Positions 12,439-14,967 of a stretch of DNA of 14,967 nt are shown here, in pieces. Position numbers and translations under genes: made by a program. Under the pieces are notes generated by a model. The model was not told the DNA's origin and ran no database searches. It saw nothing but the letters and a program-made list of their open reading frames with translations. Within the stretch, counting starts at the first letter, position 1. The number at the start of each line of letters is the position of its first letter. The stretch covers positions 1 to 14,967 of the forward strand of contig DUKF01000118.1 of the NCBI GenBank assembly GCA_013329455.1, given 5' to 3'. The stretch comes from Methanotrichaceae archaeon. Its GTDB lineage: Archaea; Halobacteriota; Methanosarcinia; Methanotrichales; Methanotrichaceae.

Positions 12439-13338
12439 TCAGATCCCAAGTCCTCGGCCCAGCCCCGCGGCCCGTGCGAGGTTGACGGCGTCGGCGTACT
12501 CCTGCAAGGTGATCGGCCTTGAGAGCTCCGGATAATTGTAGGCTTTGTGGCAGGGGTGGTACTGGGCCATGACATTCAGGTAAGTCTCGGGGGAGACCTC
12601 CTCGGCGAGGAACCTCACCACCTCGGCAGTCCCGGCGAGGTTCTCGGGTAGGACCAGGTGGCGGACGAGAAGGCCCCGGACGGCGACGCCTTCCTCGTCG
12701 ATCTCCAGGGGCCCCACCTGCCGGTGCATCTCCAGAATCGCCGCCGTCATGATCTTCGTGTAGTCGGGGGCGTCCGAATACTTTTTGGCGGCCGAGTCGG
12801 TCCCGTACTTGGCATCGGGCATGTAGATGTCGAAGATCCCGTCCAAAAGTTGGAGGGTTTCGACGGAGTCGTAGCCTCCTGAGTTGTAGACCAGTGGAAC
12901 GGATAGGCCCATATTTCGAGCCTCAACGAGCGCCTCCAGGATTTGGGGGACGAAGTGGGTCGGGGTGACGAAGTTGATGTTGTGGCAGCCCCCCTTTTGA
13001 AGACAGATCATCATCTCGGCGAGCTTCTTTGCCGAGACCTCCCGCCCTTCACCCAGCTGGCTGATGTCGTAGTTCTGGCAGAAGACACAAGCAAGGTTAC
13101 ACCCGGTCATGAAGATAGTGCCCGAGCCGTGGGCGCCGACCAGTGGCGTCTCCTCACCGAAGTGGGGTGTGAAGCTCGATACCTTGGCGATGCGGCCGCT
13201 TCTGCAGTATCCAAACTCCCCCTCAAGCCTGTTGGCCCCGCAACTGCGGGGGCATATGTCACAGCTTTCAAGGCGCGAGAGGGCAAGCTGTGCCCTCTCC
13301 AGCAGAGTCTCCGGGGGCATATCGTTGTAGCTCGCCAA
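12439..13338 (-). CDS. Radical SAM protein of the PflX/COG1313 type
   Basis: A 299-residue radical SAM enzyme similar to pyruvate formate-lyase activating proteins (PflX group); its substrate is unknown. The SAM-cluster motif is CNLACVFC (Cys80, Cys84, Cys87, a CX3CX2C). An extra N-terminal Cys set, CDICPRSC with a further Cys45 (Cys26, Cys29, Cys33, Cys45), is usual for this group and may bind zinc or an auxiliary cluster. Further blocks are NINFVTPTHFVPQILEAL, VYNSGGYDSVETL, YMPDAKYG, and the C-terminal YHPCHKA. The start is TTG at 13338 with GGAG 7 bases upstream; the alternative ATG at 13320 lacks one. No target glycyl-radical enzyme is nearby. The gene runs alone on the minus strand and is complete. 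Confidence 0.9.
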   Translation of the reverse strand: MASYNDMPPETLLERAQLALSRLESCDICPRSCGANRLEGEFGYCRSGRIAKVSSFTPHFGEETPLVGAHGSGTIFMTGCNLACVFCQNYDISQLGEGREVSAKKLAEMMICLQKGGCHNINFVTPTHFVPQILEALVEARNMGLSVPLVYNSGGYDSVETLQLLDGIFDIYMPDAKYGTDSAAKKYSDAPDYTKIMTAAILEMHRQVGPLEIDEEGVAVRGLLVRHLVLPENLAGTAEVVRFLAEEVSPETYLNVMAQYHPCHKAYNYPELSRPITLQEYADAVNLARAAGLGRGLGI

Positions 13339-13384
13339 GGAACCTCTCCATTAAAAGTGGTGTCTTGGAATTACGTCATTTCTG

Positions 13385-13534
13385 ATGGTAATTACTTTTG
13401 GCGGTGGTCTGCTGTTGGCTCCAAACATCTCGATCCTTGAAGGGAAATCCAAGAAGGAGATGGTCGCCTTCTTCGACCGGACCCTGATGACCGAAAGGAG
13501 GGAATCGAGGTATGGGGAGGTATGGGGATCTTAG
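13385..13534 (+). CDS. Possible 49-residue small protein
   Basis: An ATG frame of 49 codons in the gap between the radical SAM and phosphatase genes: MVITFGGGLLLAPNISILEG, then a Lys/Glu-rich helix-like part KSKKEMVAFFDRTLMTER. A TTAAAAG box is about 31 bases before the ATG, and codons are GC-rich like neighbouring real genes. The stop overlaps the 3' end of the convergent phosphatase gene by a few bases. No ribosome binding site is seen and no family is recognised, so it could also be a remnant of a longer gene. Confidence 0.35.
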   Translation: MVITFGGGLLLAPNISILEGKSKKEMVAFFDRTLMTERRESRYGEVWGS

Positions 13535-14791
13535 AGCCCCATCCCCTCTTTCATCAGATAAAATATCTCGGTGTTGTCGGTCCGTCCTCTGCTGAACTTC
13601 TCGGCCCCGGGACCGCTGGCCATGAGGGGCACATCGACGGCAGTGTGAGTTGCCATTCCCGTCGACGTGAGGTTGTATCCCGGTCCATGACTGAGGGCGA
13701 GACCGCTGGCAAAGACTGGGTCTCCTGCAGAATAGTTGTAGAAATCCACTGCCCCGAGGACCAATCCCCCGGCTTCATGATCCGCGGTCACTATCACCAG
13801 CGTATCATTGGACAAGCTGGCGTAGTCGAGGGCCGCCTTCACCGCCACATCGAAGGCCAAGGTTTCTGCGGTGGTGTTTTCGTAGCACCTTATGTGGCAG
13901 GCGTGGTCGATTCTCCCACCTTCCACCATGAGGAAGAAACCGTCATCGTCCTTGGAGAGAATCTCTATGGCTTTCTGGGTCATCTCTGAGAGACTGGGCT
14001 CGGGATCGGTCTGGTTTATCCTCCTCAGCTCGAAAAATAGATGAGAACTGCCAAATAGCCCCAAAAGCTTCTCTGTGCTTTCCGGATCGATGCCGAGAAG
14101 CCCGGTCCGGTTGTATACGATACACGTACCTAAGATCCAAGGCTTCATGCAGGAGGTTTTGGTCGTCGTCCCTGCAGCTCGCCCCGCCGAGGGGGTCGAT
14201 CTCGTTCTGGCCCACGAAATGGCAGAGGCCGCCTCCCAGGACCACATCAACACCGCTCGCCAGGAGCTGCTCTGCGATCAGGTTCTCCTTGTCCCTATCG
14301 TTGACGTGAGCGTAAAACGAGGCGGGTGTGCCGTGGGTTATCCTCATGTTTGTGACGACTCCCGTAGACTTCCCGTCGGCCTCGGCCAGCTCCAGGATGG
14401 TGGTGAGGTTCTCACCATCCCACACCCCCGAGATGGCAGTTGCATCCTGGCCTACTATCCCAAGGTTTGTCTTATGGCCGGTGGCCAGGGCAGTTCCAGA
14501 GGCAACAGAGTCAGTTACAAAGCTATCAGCTGCGGAGGTGGAGGAGTATCCCGCATACTCCATGTCGTCCATATAAAGCTCTGTATCCATGTAATTGGAG
14601 AGATTCTCGTCTGCCTTCGCCCACCGGGCGGCGGTCATCTGAGAAAACCCCATCCCATCCCCGATCAGGAGGATCACGCTTTTGGCTTCTTTTGACTCTG
14701 CCCCATTTTCGGTTTCCGAGGCAATGCCATGCAGAGAAACCGAAACCACGAGAAGGATTAAAACCCCGATGACTGTGTGTAGCTTATTCAT
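13531..14791 (-). pseudogene. Secreted alkaline phosphatase split by one +1 frameshift
   Basis: Hydrolyses phosphate monoesters outside the cell; family metal and catalytic sites are all present. The signal peptide is MNKLHTVIGVLILLVVSVSL. ILLIGDGMGFSQMTAARW holds the first metal Asp, FVTDSVASGTALATGHKT the catalytic Ser, then MRITHGTPASFYAH. In the second frame come FFLMVEGGRIDHACH, VTADHEAGG and HTAVDVPLMASGPGAE. The two halves join if the base at 14131 is skipped: frame one ends HEALDL, frame two continues GTCIVYNRTGLL. The joined product has 419 residues, a normal length. Without it, frame one runs on to a stop at about 13943. The start is ATG 14791, with GAGGTG five bases upstream that excludes GTG 14797. 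A TTTTATAATC box lies about 43-52 bases upstream. It may be a pseudogene, a sequence error or a recoded gene. Confidence 0.85.
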
Positions 14792-14796
14792 ACGCA

Positions 14797-14802
14797 CACC
14801 TC
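14797..14802 (-). promoter_or_regulatory. Ribosome binding site of the phosphatase gene
   Basis: Minus-strand GAGGTG, five bases before the ATG at 14791. It excludes the in-frame GTG at 14797, which shares a base with it. Confidence 0.65.
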
Positions 14803-14833
14803 AACTAATTTACCAAACAGTTTCTAGATCTGG

Positions 14834-14843
14834 GATTATAAAA
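14834..14843 (-). promoter_or_regulatory. Box A (TATA) for the phosphatase gene
   Basis: Minus-strand TTTTATAATC, 43-52 bases before the ATG, giving a short leader with the ribosome binding site. The large inverted repeat begins about 26 bases upstream of it. Confidence 0.5.
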
Positions 14844-14868
14844 CTTTGGCTCCTCGCTATTTGCATTT

Positions 14869-14951
14869 ATGGTGTTTAACGATACCTTTCGGCCAAATCT
14901 CTAACTCGTAAGAGTTTGAGATTTAGCCCTGTTCGTATCGTTAAACACTAT
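14869..14951. repeat. 83-base nested inverted repeat (hairpin element)
   Basis: The outer arms GTGTTTAACGATAC (14872-14885) and GTATCGTTAAACAC (14935-14948) are perfect complements, and two further pairs follow outside after one G-T position. The inner arms AAATCTCTAACTC (14895-14907) and GAGTTTGAGATTT (14912-14924) pair in 12 of 13 positions around a 4-base loop. GGC/GCC adds three pairs between inner and outer arms. It could be a palindromic mobile element, a structured RNA, or the end of a transposon running out of the window. Confidence 0.7.
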
Positions 14952-14967
14952 TCTGGCGAGAACCGAT

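Noticed and set aside
12278-12535. Plus-strand frame between YbjQ and the radical SAM gene
   Set aside because: No ribosome binding site, and its second half is the antisense of conserved radical SAM codons.

Overview
The window looks like chromosomal DNA of a methanogenic archaeon, most plausibly a GC-rich member of the Methanotrichaceae (Methanothrix/Methanocrinis type); the genus is inference. What supports an archaeon is a class I lysyl-tRNA synthetase, a Taw2-type wyosine enzyme, a tRNA-Gln with no encoded CCA, TATA-like box A elements 25-30 bases ahead of several starts, and ribosome binding sites of the GGTGAT/GAGGTGA type. Most genes are rich in G and C; the stretch 7208-8760 is clearly AT-rich and stands out.

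Left part (1-6513): a plus-strand housekeeping cluster holds the 3' part of lysS, a nucleoside 2-deoxyribosyltransferase-like gene, an ICC-like metallophosphoesterase and pyrE. A small secreted protein runs towards pyrE on the minus strand. Divergent from it is a long membrane protein with an acidic linker and a glycosylation-site-rich outer domain, whose 3' end overlaps taw2 by 71 bases. A metal-dependent MBL-fold hydrolase follows.

Middle (6514-8760): a multi-span membrane protein, then tRNA-Gln(CTG) with an unusual C at position 33. Directly after the tRNA lies an AT-rich two-gene operon: a 353-residue three-part protein ending in a HicB-like domain, and a 97-residue HicA-like protein whose ribosome binding site covers the stop codon of the first gene. 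This is the best candidate for an undescribed system: a HicBA-like toxin-antitoxin or RNA-targeting module with an enlarged antitoxin, placed at a tRNA.

Right part (8761-14967): small secreted proteins, a pair of diverged 46-base repeats, a membrane polyferredoxin (minus), a YdjM-type membrane protein (minus), a coupled pair made of a two-span mini-protein and a YbjQ-family protein (plus), a radical SAM protein of the PflX/COG1313 type (minus), and a secreted alkaline phosphatase (minus). The phosphatase is split by a one-base frameshift, which falls exactly at a CTT-AGG-T heptamer resembling the yeast Ty1 +1 frameshift site. The window ends in an 83-base nested inverted repeat.
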